From: Hymenobacter glacialis | GTDB lineage: Bacteria; Bacteroidota; Bacteroidia; Cytophagales; Hymenobacteraceae | DNA: 64,000 nt | Assembly (NCBI RefSeq): GCF_001816165.1 | Contig: NZ_MDZC01000090.1 | Location: forward strand, 1-64,000 | Direction: 5' to 3' | In this document: one piece after another, positions 27,341 to 36,946 of the stretch | Layout: the number at the start of each line of letters is the position of its first letter | Position numbering within the stretch: position 1 is the first letter of the stretch | Translations under genes and position numbers: made by a program | Notes under the pieces: model-generated | Database searches by the model: none | What the model was told of the DNA's origin: nothing | What the model saw: only the letters and a program-made list of their open reading frames with translations

Positions 27341-27898
27341 ATGAGTTCTGTACGGTTATTTTTAGACATACTTTTAGCAGCCTCCGCGTTAACAGCCCCT
27401 CTTTTTTCCTCGTCACCAGCCACTAACGAAGCATCCGGTCTGGTTAAGTTTATTACGCCGCTTGAAGTGAGCCGCCCCGCCGAGCGCTGGGTAGCCAAAG
27501 TGCCAGTTGACACTCTAATGGATGCCAACAAGCCCAAAGAGTACGTTGCCCAGAGCCCCACCTACCGCGTGACGGCCACCATTTACGAAGCAGTACCGGG
27601 ACAAACTGACGACGAGCCGTTCGTGACGGCCGACAACTCCCTGATTAAGCCCCATTACGGAACCAAAAAGCGCTGGATGGCCCTGTCGCGCGATTTGCTG
27701 AAGCGTTGGGGTGGAGAATTCGATTACGGCGACATGGTGCGCGTATCCGGCATCTCCAAAAAGCTGGACGGTGTGTACACTGTGCACGATACCATGAACC
27801 AGCGGCACCGCCACTGCATGGACATCCTGGCCCACACCAGCGAAAACCTGGACGTCTTCACCAAAGGCGTAAAAATCCAGAAAGTAGCATTCGAGTAA
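27341..27898 (+). CDS. Exported protein with RlpA-like double-psi beta-barrel / 3D domain
   Basis: 185 residues. A signal peptide (about 1-25) and a short linker precede a 3D/DPBB fold: YRVTATIYEAVPGQTDDEPFVTADNSLI, RWMALSRDLLKRWGGEFDYGDMVRVSG and DGVYTVHDTMNQRHRHCMDILAHT. The pattern with a late Asp and Met-Asp-Ile matches the 3D (three Asp) domain found in MltA and in cell-wall-acting proteins. A role in peptidoglycan turnover or binding is inferred. It has no operon partner and ends before a bidirectional terminator. Confidence 0.75.
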   Translation: MSSVRLFLDILLAASALTAPLFSSSPATNEASGLVKFITPLEVSRPAERWVAKVPVDTLMDANKPKEYVAQSPTYRVTATIYEAVPGQTDDEPFVTADNSLIKPHYGTKKRWMALSRDLLKRWGGEFDYGDMVRVSGISKKLDGVYTVHDTMNQRHRHCMDILAHTSENLDVFTKGVKIQKVAFE

Positions 27899-27922
27899 TT
27901 ATATTTATCTTAATAGCTACCT

Positions 27923-27957
27923 AAAAAAGCCGCACTAGGTAATGGTGCGGCTTTTTT
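27923..27957. terminator. Bidirectional terminator
   Basis: AAAAAAGCCGCAC pairs with GTGCGGCTTTTTT around a nine-base loop, between the convergent genes ending at 27898 and 27979. Confidence 0.88.
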
Positions 27958-27978
27958 CATGCCCACGGCCTCCGGATT

Positions 27979-29157
27979 TTACTTAGACGGTGCCTTTTTC
28001 TTAGGAAGTGCCATTTTAAAAATACGGAAAGGCTCGTGAGGCTGTTCCACGCCTTTGTTCCAGGTGGGCATCTTGTGAATGGCGGAGTTGGCCACGTACA
28101 GGTTACCGTCGGCGGCGAAGCTGTACGTATCGGGCCACTGCAGACGGGCGTCCTTGGCCACGGTTTCGATGCGTCCAGCGGGTGTGCGGCGCAGCAGGGC
28201 GCTTTGCTCGTAAGAAGTGATGTACACGTTATTAGCAGCGTCGATTTCCAGGCCGTCGGAGGCGGGAATCTTGCCCACGGTTTCTACTTGCTGGGCCAGT
28301 TGCGTCTCGCTGAGGGAGGCATCGCGCAGGGCAGCTGTTTTGATGCGGTACAGGGTGTGTCCCGTAAGCGGACAGTAGTACAGGTAGGCGTTGTCGGTGC
28401 TCAGAGCAATGCCGTCGGCGTTGATTTGGGCGGGCCTGCCCTGGGCATCAACCATCGGGTGGCCTGCGGCCTTTACAACCAGGCCTTTCTCGGCTTTGGT
28501 TGACGGGTGGCTGCCGAGCAGGCTGCGGGATTTGCTGGTTTTCAAATCGACCACTACAATGGCGCCAGTGCCCGAATCGGTGATGTAGGCGTAGTTGTTC
28601 TGCAGGTCAATCCGCACATCGTTGAGATAGGACTTGGTGGGCACCACGCTGGCGGGAAACGAAACATTGAGCAACACCTGACCGGTTTTGGGGTCGGTTT
28701 TCACCAGTTTGGGGCCGCCGGGCACGGTGCCCTGAAAGCCGGGCGAGGCGGCGTCGAGCACCCACACCATGCCCGCTTTGTCGGCAAATACGCTCTGGGG
28801 GCATATCCAGTGATTCTGGGGCTCGTTTTTCACGGCCTCCGTCCAAGTGCACCAGCTGGCGTTGGGATACGGGGTGAGCGTGTTGTTGGGGCCCACCACG
28901 GCAATAGGATACACGGGGTTGTAGTCCCAGCGCGGAAAGCACGCGAAGATTTTGCCGCCGGGCGCTACGGCCACGCCCACCATCTGAGGGCCGGTGAACT
29001 CCGCCACTACCTGCAGCGGCGAGGTGGGTGTGGCCGGCCCGGCGGCTGCAACAATGCTTTGCGATTCGTTGCCGGGCGATGAGCAGCTGCCAAGCAGGAG
29101 GCCAGCAGCGGCCAGCGCGGCCAAAATCCGGGGAGAGGAATACAGAGGAAGCGGCAT
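27979..29157 (-). CDS. Lipoprotein of the major royal jelly / yellow family
   Basis: 392 residues. A lipoprotein signal (LAALAAAGLLLGSCSS, Cys about 25) leads into a six-bladed propeller of the MRJP/yellow type: GKIFACFPRWDYNP, KAGMVWVLDAASPGFQG, YLNDVRIDLQNNYAYITDSGTGAIVVVDL, YLYYCPLTGHTLYRI and SFAADGNLYVANSAIHKMP. Insect relatives include dopachrome-conversion enzymes; bacterial members are widespread but mostly uncharacterised. It probably sits on the outer or inner membrane facing the periplasm. Ends near a shared terminator. Confidence 0.85.
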   Translation of the reverse strand: MPLPLYSSPRILAALAAAGLLLGSCSSPGNESQSIVAAAGPATPTSPLQVVAEFTGPQMVGVAVAPGGKIFACFPRWDYNPVYPIAVVGPNNTLTPYPNASWCTWTEAVKNEPQNHWICPQSVFADKAGMVWVLDAASPGFQGTVPGGPKLVKTDPKTGQVLLNVSFPASVVPTKSYLNDVRIDLQNNYAYITDSGTGAIVVVDLKTSKSRSLLGSHPSTKAEKGLVVKAAGHPMVDAQGRPAQINADGIALSTDNAYLYYCPLTGHTLYRIKTAALRDASLSETQLAQQVETVGKIPASDGLEIDAANNVYITSYEQSALLRRTPAGRIETVAKDARLQWPDTYSFAADGNLYVANSAIHKMPTWNKGVEQPHEPFRIFKMALPKKKAPSK

Positions 29158-29183
29158 GGTGCTGGGGTGGTGGAAAAGAAAGA

Positions 29184-29215
29184 CAAAAAAGTCCAGGCTG
29201 GTACCAGCCTGGACT
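29184..29215 (-). terminator. Perfect-palindrome terminator of the SHOCT gene cluster
   Basis: The 26-bp perfect palindrome AGTCCAGGCTGGT/ACCAGCCTGGACT (29190-29215) is followed on the minus strand by TTTTTT. It lies 66 bp after the stop at 29282. Confidence 0.8.
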
Positions 29216-29281
29216 TAGCATACGGCCACCGGGCCGGCGCGTTGAATAAGTGCCTCCCAACAAGCATGCTGGAACCAGAAC

Positions 29282-30070
29282 CTAGGGATTTAGCGCCGAA
29301 TCGGGCCTGGTGGAGTCAGCAGTTGAGTCGCGGACGGTAGCCCTGGGACGAGCCGGCACAATGGGGGCGGGGTTGGTGGGCACTACCCGAATGGTTTCGG
29401 GCACTGCTTCGGTTCGCGACAGGGGCTCGGCCTGGGGCCCTACTTCTATGGTAGCGGCCACCGAATCGGCCGCGGTCTGGCTGGTGCTGGTGAGGCGCTC
29501 GGAGGGCGGGCGATTCATAGACAGGTACACCACTAAGGCCAGCAGCGCCAGCAAGCCGCCAATGGACAGGATGAGGGCCAGCGGGCTGCGGGCCGCCGGC
29601 GCGGCCGCCTCCGGGAACTCGCTCGTAACCCAGCTGGCATCGGCATCAGGAGCGGGAGCGGGAGCGGTTGGCGGTGCCGTAAAGCTTGAGGGCGGCACCT
29701 CGCTGCTCCACTCCTCCCCTGCCCAAGGCGGGCCTACCGGCGAGGCAGTGCCCCCGCTCGGGACGACGTTTTGGGACGCGTCTTCTACAACGACGGGGTG
29801 CTGTTGGCTGGGCGGCGGCGCGGGCGTGAAGACGGGCGGCGGGACCAAAACAGCAGGCGGCACGGGTGCTGCCGGAACAATGGGCGCAGGCGCACTAATA
29901 AACGGGGCCGACGGGGCAGGCTCGGCAGCCGGCGGAGCCTGGGGAATGGGCGGGTCCGTGAATACTAGGCGCTGCTTCAGAGACTCAAACTCGGTGGGCG
30001 TGAGGGCGCCCGCATCCAACATCTCCTTGAGCTGGCGGAGGGTTTCGAGGGGCGAAGAGGGGTTGTCCAT
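29282..30070 (-). CDS. SHOCT-domain membrane protein with Pro/Ala-rich linker
   Basis: 262 residues. The N-terminus (LETLRQLKEMLDAGALTPTEFESLKQRLV) is a SHOCT short helical module. A long Pro/Ala-rich stretch (about 45-160) follows, then one transmembrane helix (LALILSIGGLLALLALVVYL) and a Ser/Thr/Pro-rich C-terminus. SHOCT modules mediate oligomerisation or membrane tethering, and no enzymatic part is seen. It is the last gene of a minus-strand run with 30096 and 30849; the 25-bp gap to the upstream gene suggests co-transcription. Confidence 0.75.
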   Translation of the reverse strand: MDNPSSPLETLRQLKEMLDAGALTPTEFESLKQRLVFTDPPIPQAPPAAEPAPSAPFISAPAPIVPAAPVPPAVLVPPPVFTPAPPPSQQHPVVVEDASQNVVPSGGTASPVGPPWAGEEWSSEVPPSSFTAPPTAPAPAPDADASWVTSEFPEAAAPAARSPLALILSIGGLLALLALVVYLSMNRPPSERLTSTSQTAADSVAATIEVGPQAEPLSRTEAVPETIRVVPTNPAPIVPARPRATVRDSTADSTRPDSALNP

Positions 30071-30095
30071 GACCTGAGTACGGCCGGCGGCGGGG

Positions 30096-30827
30096 CTAGT
30101 TTTTGCGGTCGAGCGTGGAGAGCTGGTTGCGGCGGCGCTGCAGGAGCGCCCGGCTTTGCTCCAGCTGCAGTCCGTTCGATATCAGCGAAACCGAATCGGA
30201 ACGCGACTGAATGAGGTTTTCGGCGTTTTTCTTCTTCAGTTCTTCTATGCGCGACAGGTTGGAGGCCGTGTTGCTGCGCAGGTTGCTCCGGCTCTTTTCG
30301 AGCTTGTCTTTTTCTTTCTCGTCGGTCTTGAGTTTTTTCTCGGCCTCGGCTACCTGGTCGCGGTAGGCCTTGAGGCGCGCGGCGCTGGCAAAGCTCTGCG
30401 CAATGGTGCGCAAAGCATTGTATTCGGTGGCGGTTTTGTCGGGGTCGAAAAACGTATTGTCGTCGAAGCCACCAAACAGGCCTACTTCCGTGATGGTATC
30501 GGCGGGCGCTATCACGCTGGCATAAATGTCCACGAGCTTGCCCGACACGGTGCTGGCCGGGGTTTGGCGGGCCACCAACACGTCGCTTTTGCCCAGGCCC
30601 AGCACCCCGCCGCTCTTGAATTTAATGTTGTAGCTGCTTTTCATCCAGCTTTGCAGGAAGTCGCGCACATCGGAGGCATTGCCGTCTACCTGCACTTTCA
30701 CTGCCGGGCGCGAGCCTTTGTTGTAGCTCACTTCGCCGGCGCGCACGTCGTAGAGTTGGGCCGTGGCCGGGGCCGCTACCAGAAAACCCGTGAGGGCGAG
30801 CAGCAGGACAATTAGTTTTTGCATCAC
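30096..30827 (-). CDS. Exported coiled-coil protein, hypothetical
   Basis: 243 residues. A signal peptide (MMQKLIVLLLALTGFLVAAPATAQ) is followed by an alpha/beta region (about 25-135) and a long Lys/Glu-rich coiled coil (about 150-240: DQVAEAEKKLKTDEKEKDKLEKSRSNLRS). An ATG one codon later (30824) is equally possible. No family was recognised. It is flanked by an 84-residue gene 21 bp upstream and the SHOCT gene 25 bp downstream, so the three probably form an operon. Confidence 0.72.
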   Translation of the reverse strand: MMQKLIVLLLALTGFLVAAPATAQLYDVRAGEVSYNKGSRPAVKVQVDGNASDVRDFLQSWMKSSYNIKFKSGGVLGLGKSDVLVARQTPASTVSGKLVDIYASVIAPADTITEVGLFGGFDDNTFFDPDKTATEYNALRTIAQSFASAARLKAYRDQVAEAEKKLKTDEKEKDKLEKSRSNLRSNTASNLSRIEELKKKNAENLIQSRSDSVSLISNGLQLEQSRALLQRRRNQLSTLDRKN

Positions 30828-30848
30828 AAATGGGGGAATAGAATGGCC

Positions 30849-31103
30849 TTAGCGTAACTCGTGGCGGTCGAAAGCGGCCTGCAAATCGGCGCGCATGGCC
30901 TGAAAACGCGCAATGGCACTGGCAAAGAAATCATCGTCCAGCAGCTCGCGCACTTCGGCGTCGGTGCCGGTAAGCAGGTCGAGCTCGGCTACCTTATAGG
31001 TCTGCTCCAGATTGCCCTGCTCCAGCTTCAGCAGGAACTTGCCGTTCCAAGCCAGAAGCGTGATTTTGACCGCGGGGTGGGGAATGTCGGCAACGTGGCG
31101 CAT
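30849..31103 (-). CDS. Small conserved-looking protein, function unknown
   Basis: 84 residues from the ATG at 31103; the frame is open further upstream, but the residues there are Cys/Arg/Gly-rich noise. The protein is HPAVKITLLAWNGKFLLKLEQG, then EQTYKVAELDLLTGTDAEVRELLDDDFFASAIARFQ and a short helical end. It is probably a compact cytosolic alpha/beta protein. It heads the run 31103-29282. A promoter-like box lies about 80 bases upstream. Confidence 0.65.
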   Translation of the reverse strand: MRHVADIPHPAVKITLLAWNGKFLLKLEQGNLEQTYKVAELDLLTGTDAEVRELLDDDFFASAIARFQAMRADLQAAFDRHELR

Positions 31104-31181
31104 AAGTAAACAGAAAGGGCCGGAGCCGGCACGAAGGTAGGACGAGCTGCAGGGCAAGTCCGGCCGCCCGTCAAAGCAGGG

Positions 31182-31196
31182 CAAAAGTACAAAGTA
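31182..31196 (-). promoter_or_regulatory. Tandem -7-like boxes (TACTTTG and TACTTTTG)
   Basis: On the minus strand TACTTTG (31196-31190) is directly followed by TACTTTTG (31189-31182). A TTG lies 16 or 23 bases upstream of them. They are candidates for the promoter of the three-gene run starting at 31103. Confidence 0.45.
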
Positions 31197-31622
31197 GCAA
31201 CGCCCGTCCTGGCAACGGGTTCCCCCCGGAGCCCGCCACTGCCCTGCACCGACCAGACACTTAGCATGATGCCAGGCGTGTCGGCGGCGCGGCACTGCCT
31301 TGGCGAAAGCGGGTCCGGCACCTGAACGAATGGGCCTGCACAGATTATTAATTTGATAATCGTCCGATTATTTTAAAATCAGCTGTCACACTCACAACAC
31401 AGACAGGCCATCAGACCAGTAATTAATACCCAGACAGTCTCTAAAAGCCGTTTTTGACGATTTTAATGCAACTCAAAAAATCTCAAAACACTGGTGACTC
31501 GCATAATATATGCGATGAAATTTATGTTGACTAATAAAGAAATCACTTTAATATTTTCATGCAAATCGACTTATGTAGCAACATTATTAAAAATTTGGCA
31601 ATCCGTTTTTTTAGTCTTTTCG
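31197..31622. other. Intergenic region, AT-rich in its right half
   Basis: The left part is GC-rich and unremarkable. From about 31330 to 31622 the sequence is strongly AT-rich with scattered T runs and no ORF of note. It probably holds upstream regulatory DNA of the subtilase gene. No hairpin, tRNA or known motif was recognised. Confidence 0.55.
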
Positions 31623-31630
31623 TAGGTTTG
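31623..31630 (+). promoter_or_regulatory. -7 box (TAGGTTTG) of the subtilase gene
   Basis: Perfect TAnnTTTG, 43 bases before the ATG at 31674. A TTTG lies 25 bases upstream, slightly far for a -33 element. Confidence 0.55.
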
Positions 31631-31673
31631 GGCATTGTTTCTCACTCTTTACAAAAACAAGCTTTTTTAAACG

Positions 31674-34412
31674 ATGAAGAAAACCCTACTACTGATGTTG
31701 CTCTCCGCGAGCAGCGCGGTGACGCTCCAGGCGCAGGCCCTCCTCGACCCTCAATTGCAAGAAGCCATGGTGGGCGGCACCGGGTTACGGCAGGTTATTG
31801 TTACTTTTAAGGGAGCAGGCGCGCCTTCGGCCGCAGCCATGCAAACCCTCAGCGGCCTCGGCATCACTCAGGGCCGGACGTTGCGCGAGCTGCCCATTGC
31901 CGGCGTGCTTGCCACCGATGCCCAGATTGCCCAGTTGGCGGCTTCCCCCAACGTGCTTTCGCTTTACCTCAACCGCTCGCTGAGCCTGGAGAACGAAGGC
32001 GCTACCCACCTCACCGGCGCCCGCCGCGTGCGGAACGAGAGCAGCTTCACGCAGCGCAACGGCGGCCTGCCAGTAGCCGGCACCGGCATTGGCCTGGTAG
32101 TGAACGACAGCGGCGTGGACGGCACGCACCCCGACCTGAAGCTGGGCGCTAACCTGAAGCAGAACGTGCTGGGCACCAGCAACCTCAACGCGCAGGACGG
32201 CATGCTGCCCGTTACCTACCTCGAAGACATTGCCAACACCGACCAAAGCGGTGGCCACGGCACGCACGTAGCCGGCATCGCCGGCGCCACTGGCGCGGCC
32301 TCCAACGGCCAGCACGCTGGTGTGGCCCCCGGCGCGAGCATTGTGGGCTACGGCACCGGTGCCGGCCTGTTCATCCTCGACGTAATCGGCGCGTTCGACT
32401 ACGCGCTTGTGAACCAGTTCCGCTACAACATCCGGGTTATCACCAACTCCTTTGGTACCACCAGCGACATCGGCACGGACGTAAATCCAGCTGACCCCAT
32501 CACGGTGGCCACAAAGCGTTGCGTAGACCGCAACATCGTGGTGGTGTTCTCGGCCGGCAACTCCGGTTCGGGCTCGGGCACCATCACCGGCAAATACAAG
32601 AAAGCACCGTGGGTAATTGCTGTGGCCAACTCCGACAAAGCCGGCGTGCTGGCTCCGTCGTCGTCGCGCGGCCGCAAGGGCGTGGGCGGAACGTTCTCAG
32701 TAGACGGCGAAAACTTTACCTGGCGCGATGAGCCCACGGTAACGGCTCCCGGCACGGACATTATTTCGACCCGGACCGCTTCGCCCGTAGGCGTGCTCAG
32801 CAGCCAGAAGGACGCCGCTGTTCTTCCTCCTGGCCAGCTTCCTTTCTACACCCACCTCACCGGCACCTCCATGGCTGCGCCCCACGTGGCCGGCATTGTG
32901 GCCCTGATGCTGGACGCCAACCCCGCGCTGAACCCTTACCAGGTGAAAGCCATTCTGGAAGAAACCGCTACCAACCTGCCCAACCGCGAGTCGTGGGAAG
33001 TAGGCCGTGGCATGGTTAACGCCTACGCCGCTGTGGACCGCGCCTTCCGCGCTGCCCCCGGCTATGGTGCTTTCTCCAACGCCACCCGTGCCTTTGTAAG
33101 CAGCGTGAACACGAGCAGCGCCAAGAGCACCTTTAGCATTGATTTCAACCCAACCAGCACCGCCACCAACTCCCGCACTTTTGCGGTAAGCAGCGGCACC
33201 AGCTCGATGGAAGTGAGCTGCAAGGTGAGCGGCGTGCTAGGCGAAACCGGCAACCCGGTTAACTTGGTATTGTTGTCGCCCACGGGCAAGCGCTTCGCCT
33301 CCGGCATCTCGGTGCTGTTTGCTACCAGCCCCGGCCGCGCCGTGGCCGTGGTATCGCCTGAAGCCGGCACCTGGACGGTGCGCCTCGAAGGCCTGAATGG
33401 TGCTGCTTTCCCAGAAAGCGTTACCGGCAACATCTCGCTGAACCAGGCTACCGGTACCACCGGCCTGAACGACGCCGTAGGCCATCCGGCCGAAGGTTCT
33501 ATTAAATTGGCGGTGAGCAAGCGCCTGATGGACGGTTTGGCTACCGGCTTTGCCCCCGATGCCAACCTGACCCGCATTCAGCTGGCCGACTACCTGATGA
33601 TGGGCCAGGCTATTCGCCAGTTCATGCCTCTCGACGGCTCGGTGAGCTTCAGCGACGTGAGCAGCAGCCAGCGCTTGTTGGCCGAGTCGGTGACGTCGAA
33701 GGGCGCTGCCCTGCGCGACCAGACCCAAACCAAAAACGGTGTGATGACGGCAACCGCTCCTGGTGTGTTCTCGCCAGATGCCGCAGTGCAGCGGGCCAGC
33801 CTGGCTTACTCGCTGGTGCAAAGCCTGGGCCTGCAAAACAACGCTCTGAAAGCCACGGCGCCCGTAACGGTGCTGGTGAACGGCCAGCGCATTGCCATCG
33901 ACGATGCCGCTCAGATTCCAGCTGGCTTGGCTGGCTACGTGCAGGTAGCACTCGACATGAACATCATGAACGCCTTCTTCAGCCTCACCCAGGGCCCGAA
34001 CGACTTGCAGCCCGTGCTGCACGCCACGTTCAACCCCGCTCAGGTAGTGAAGCGTGCTGACTTCGCTGTGCTGGTGACCCGCACCCACGACCAGTGGAAC
34101 ATGCCCGCCGTGCAAGCCGCACGTGGCAGCGCTTCTACCAGCGCCGCGCAATCGGCTAAGGTGATTGAGGCTGCTCCGAACCCCTTCCAGAACCAGACTG
34201 TCCTCACCTACATCCTGTCCGAAACCGGTGCTGTACGTCTGGACGTGTACAACCTGCTGGGCCAGCGTGTGAAGACGCTGCGCAACGAGGTGCAAACTGC
34301 TGGTGTGCACAAGCAGCTGTTCGACGGCACGCAGCTCGCGGCCGGTACGTACATCTACAAGCTCACCACGGGCAGCAAATCCAACAGCGGCCGAGTGGTT
34401 CTAACGCACTAA
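31674..34412 (+). CDS. T9SS-secreted subtilisin-like protease with SLH-like region
   Basis: 912 residues. Signal peptide (about 1-21), a propeptide inhibitor-like region (about 25-105), and an S8 catalytic domain with Asp145 (NDSGVDG), His195 (GGHGTHVAG) and Ser399 (GTSMAAPH). A beta-sandwich like a proprotein-convertase P domain (about 465-600) follows, then two segments resembling S-layer-homology modules (FAPDANLTRIQLADYLMMG and FSPDAAVQRASLAYSLVQSLG). The type A sorting domain (about 825-912) starts AAPNPFQNQT and ends SGRVVLTH. The protein should cross the outer membrane through T9SS and be anchored or released at the surface. Confidence 0.93.
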   Translation: MKKTLLLMLLSASSAVTLQAQALLDPQLQEAMVGGTGLRQVIVTFKGAGAPSAAAMQTLSGLGITQGRTLRELPIAGVLATDAQIAQLAASPNVLSLYLNRSLSLENEGATHLTGARRVRNESSFTQRNGGLPVAGTGIGLVVNDSGVDGTHPDLKLGANLKQNVLGTSNLNAQDGMLPVTYLEDIANTDQSGGHGTHVAGIAGATGAASNGQHAGVAPGASIVGYGTGAGLFILDVIGAFDYALVNQFRYNIRVITNSFGTTSDIGTDVNPADPITVATKRCVDRNIVVVFSAGNSGSGSGTITGKYKKAPWVIAVANSDKAGVLAPSSSRGRKGVGGTFSVDGENFTWRDEPTVTAPGTDIISTRTASPVGVLSSQKDAAVLPPGQLPFYTHLTGTSMAAPHVAGIVALMLDANPALNPYQVKAILEETATNLPNRESWEVGRGMVNAYAAVDRAFRAAPGYGAFSNATRAFVSSVNTSSAKSTFSIDFNPTSTATNSRTFAVSSGTSSMEVSCKVSGVLGETGNPVNLVLLSPTGKRFASGISVLFATSPGRAVAVVSPEAGTWTVRLEGLNGAAFPESVTGNISLNQATGTTGLNDAVGHPAEGSIKLAVSKRLMDGLATGFAPDANLTRIQLADYLMMGQAIRQFMPLDGSVSFSDVSSSQRLLAESVTSKGAALRDQTQTKNGVMTATAPGVFSPDAAVQRASLAYSLVQSLGLQNNALKATAPVTVLVNGQRIAIDDAAQIPAGLAGYVQVALDMNIMNAFFSLTQGPNDLQPVLHATFNPAQVVKRADFAVLVTRTHDQWNMPAVQAARGSASTSAAQSAKVIEAAPNPFQNQTVLTYILSETGAVRLDVYNLLGQRVKTLRNEVQTAGVHKQLFDGTQLAAGTYIYKLTTGSKSNSGRVVLTH

Positions 34413-34434
34413 TCCCCGCGTCACTTTTTTCCAG

Positions 34435-34469
34435 AAAGCCCGCTCAATTCGTTGAGCGGGCTTTTTTTT
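34435..34469 (+). terminator. Terminator after the subtilase gene
   Basis: AAAGCCCGCTCAA and TTGAGCGGGCTTT form a 13-bp stem with loop TTCG, followed by a run of T. Confidence 0.9.
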
Positions 34470-34492
34470 GCTTTCTAAGTACTGGTATTAGC

Positions 34493-34586
34493 ACGTCATG
34501 CTGAGCGCAGCCGAAGCATCTCTACTACGCAGCTAATCAAAATTAGTATTGCGGTAGAGATGCTTCGGCTGCGCTCAGCATGACGT
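34493..34586. repeat. Perfect 33-bp inverted repeat (GTCATGCTGAGC family)
   Basis: Arms at 34493-34525 and 34554-34586, each beginning ACGTCATGCTGAGCGCAGCC and ending GCATCTCTAC, around a 28-bp AT-rich loop. It lies just beyond the subtilase terminator and before the end of the convergent FUSC gene. Related copies occur at 41169, 44554 and, as a solo arm, 17399. Confidence 0.9.
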
Positions 34587-34680
34587 TTTTTTTCAATGAG
34601 ATTACTGATGCGTGCGGGCTTGCGGCTTTGGCTACAGATGCATCGACAATCCCAGCAGCAGCGCCTTAGATGACCACGCG

Positions 34681-36836
34681 CTACTTCGCCAGCACCTCGG
34701 CCACTTTGCTGATGTCGCCGCTCACCTTTTGCAGGAAAACCAGCTGCTGCTGTACCAGTTTGTCTTCCGGGGTTGTGCTGGCTTCGGGCTCGGTGGGGCT
34801 GCGTTCCGGTAGGGGCGCCACGGCTGGGGCGCCGGGCACCAGCAGCACCAGGCTTTTGTGCAGGGCAGCCAGGGCACTGGTGAGGGCGCGGCGGCTCTCG
34901 GGCAGGAAGGGCGGCACGGCGGGGGCCGCTTCGCGAAGCGTGGCGGTGAGAGCGGCCACGTTGGAGTACAGAATGTGGTTGAGGACCACAAACTCGTGGG
35001 TGTCGATGGGGCGATGCTGCTTGCTGCGCGGCTCGTTGAGCATGCGCTGGAACGCGGCCGCGAGGTTGGCGCCGCTCACGTACACGTTTTTGCGCAGCAG
35101 GCGGTATTCGTTGGGCGGCAGGGGCCGGCCGGCCAGGCGGTTGGCCAGCTGGTGCAGGTAGGCCAGGTTGGCCCGCAGGGCCGCGGCCATGAAATCGGTG
35201 AGTTTTTCTGACTCCCAATTGGGAAACAGGAAATACCCGGCCGAGAAGGCAATGGCACAGCCAATGAGGGTGTCGGTGATTCGCTCCTCGACCACGCCAA
35301 CGTAGTTCAGGCCCAGAAAGCTGAACAGAATCAGCAAAAAGGCCGTGAGAAACACCACCGTCACCACGTATTTGGTGCGCTGGAAGCTATACGCCACCAC
35401 CATAAATACCACCAGCACGCCAAACTGCACCTCGGCCCAGGGCACCAGCCAGAGCACCACCCCCCCCAGCACCCCGCCGGCCAGCGTGCCCACAATGCGC
35501 GCGGTGTTGCGCTGCCGCGTGAGACTGAAACCGGGCTTGAGCATGATGGCTACCGTCATCAAAATCCAGTAGTTGTGCTCGCCGCGCCAGAGCCACTGCC
35601 CCGCGCCAAACGCCACCAAGCAGGCCAGCATCATGCGCACGGAGTGCCGGAACACTGCCGATTTCGGCGTAAGGTTTTCGCGCAGGGCTTTGGGGTCGAG
35701 GTGTTGCGGGGCGATGAACAGGGTGTGCTCGGCGGCGCGGCCGGGCTCGGGAGCGGCTTCGTCGATGCCTTCGTCGAAATAGCGTCGGATGTTGCCCACG
35801 CGCCGGATGATGTCGCGCAGGTTGACCACTATTTTTTTCAGAACCAGCGTGCTGCCCTCCACGCTGGCGTCGGTATCCAGGGCCGCGAGGCGGGTTTGTA
35901 GCTGGCTGAGCTCGGCGTCGAGGTCGGGGCCGGGGGCGTCGTAGGGGCGGTTGGCCTGAATGGCAATGCCGAGGTGGTCGAGCTCGGTGGCCACGTGCCG
36001 AATGAGCGTGGCCACAGCCGGCAGCGCCCCGGTTTGCCCAAATCCGGCCCGCACGGTGGCGTAGTCGTAGTAAGTGGCCGTGATGCGCTCGTACAAATCC
36101 ACGGTGGCCACGAAGGTGAGCACCAGGCGGCGGCCGGTGGGGGTGCTTTCGTTCACAATCTGGCGGGTGCGAAATAGTAGGTCGCGCGCGGCTTCCTGCT
36201 TTTCATTCACCACCACCTGCTGCGCCACCAACTGCCGGTAGTTGTCGTCGAGGGCCGTGGTGGGGTCGTAGAAACGGGCCTTGAGGGCCAGGAAGCGTGC
36301 CAAGGCGTGCACGCACTCGCCCAGCGCCTGCTGGGCCGGCCGGTAGGGCCGCACGCGGTGCACCAGCAGCGCCAGCCCCGCGTACCACAGCGCCCCCGCC
36401 ACCAGCAGCCCCGTGTGCGGCAGCAGCTGGCCGAACGATGGCGGCCGGGCCAGCAGCAGAATTGTGTTGAGCAGCCCCGCTGTGCCCACGGCCGCGCCCG
36501 GGCGCCCCACACCAGAAACATAGTGAAGAGGAAGGCGAACCCGCCCACCACCAGCCCCAGCAGCCAGACGTTGGCGGCCGCCAAGCCGGTGGCCAGGGCC
36601 GTGATGACCACCAGGGCCAGCGTGGCCAGCATGCCGTTGCGCCGGTGGCGCGCCGGGCCAGGCGTGTCGGTCACGCTCACGCACACCGCCCCGGTAGACA
36701 TAATCAGGCCCCATTCAAAATGGCCCAGCTGAGCCAGCACCAGCGTGGGCACAAGAATGGCCAGCGTGGTGCGCAACCCGTCCGAGAAATTCTGGCCGAA
36801 AAAGAAATACTGCAGATTGCGCGTTTGGGTGTTCAT
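34681..36836 (-). pseudogene. FUSC-family inner-membrane protein, interrupted by a one-base frameshift
   Basis: The ATG at 36836 opens MNTQTRNLQYFFFGQNFSDGLRTTLAILVP, the normal start of YccS/YhfK-type FUSC proteins, with four to five membrane helices to ...FTMFLVWGA. Near 36494-36505 the frame is lost. The next frame continues GAAVGTAGLLNTILLLARPP... to the stop at 34681, with a cytoplasmic helical domain, a second membrane block (about 390-530) and a helical tail. One missing C in the CCCGGG tract explains it; restored, the protein would have about 718 residues. Relatives resemble aromatic-acid efflux pumps (AaeB type). The break may be real or a sequencing error. Confidence 0.85.
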
Positions 36837-36946
36837 GCTACGCAAAGAAACGGGTAGGGCCGCGCCAAGGATGCCCGCCGCTCCGGGCGCATGCAATCGG
36901 GTGCCGGGGCCGAGGTTATTGTCTTACCACTGCTAGCCGTTCAGGG

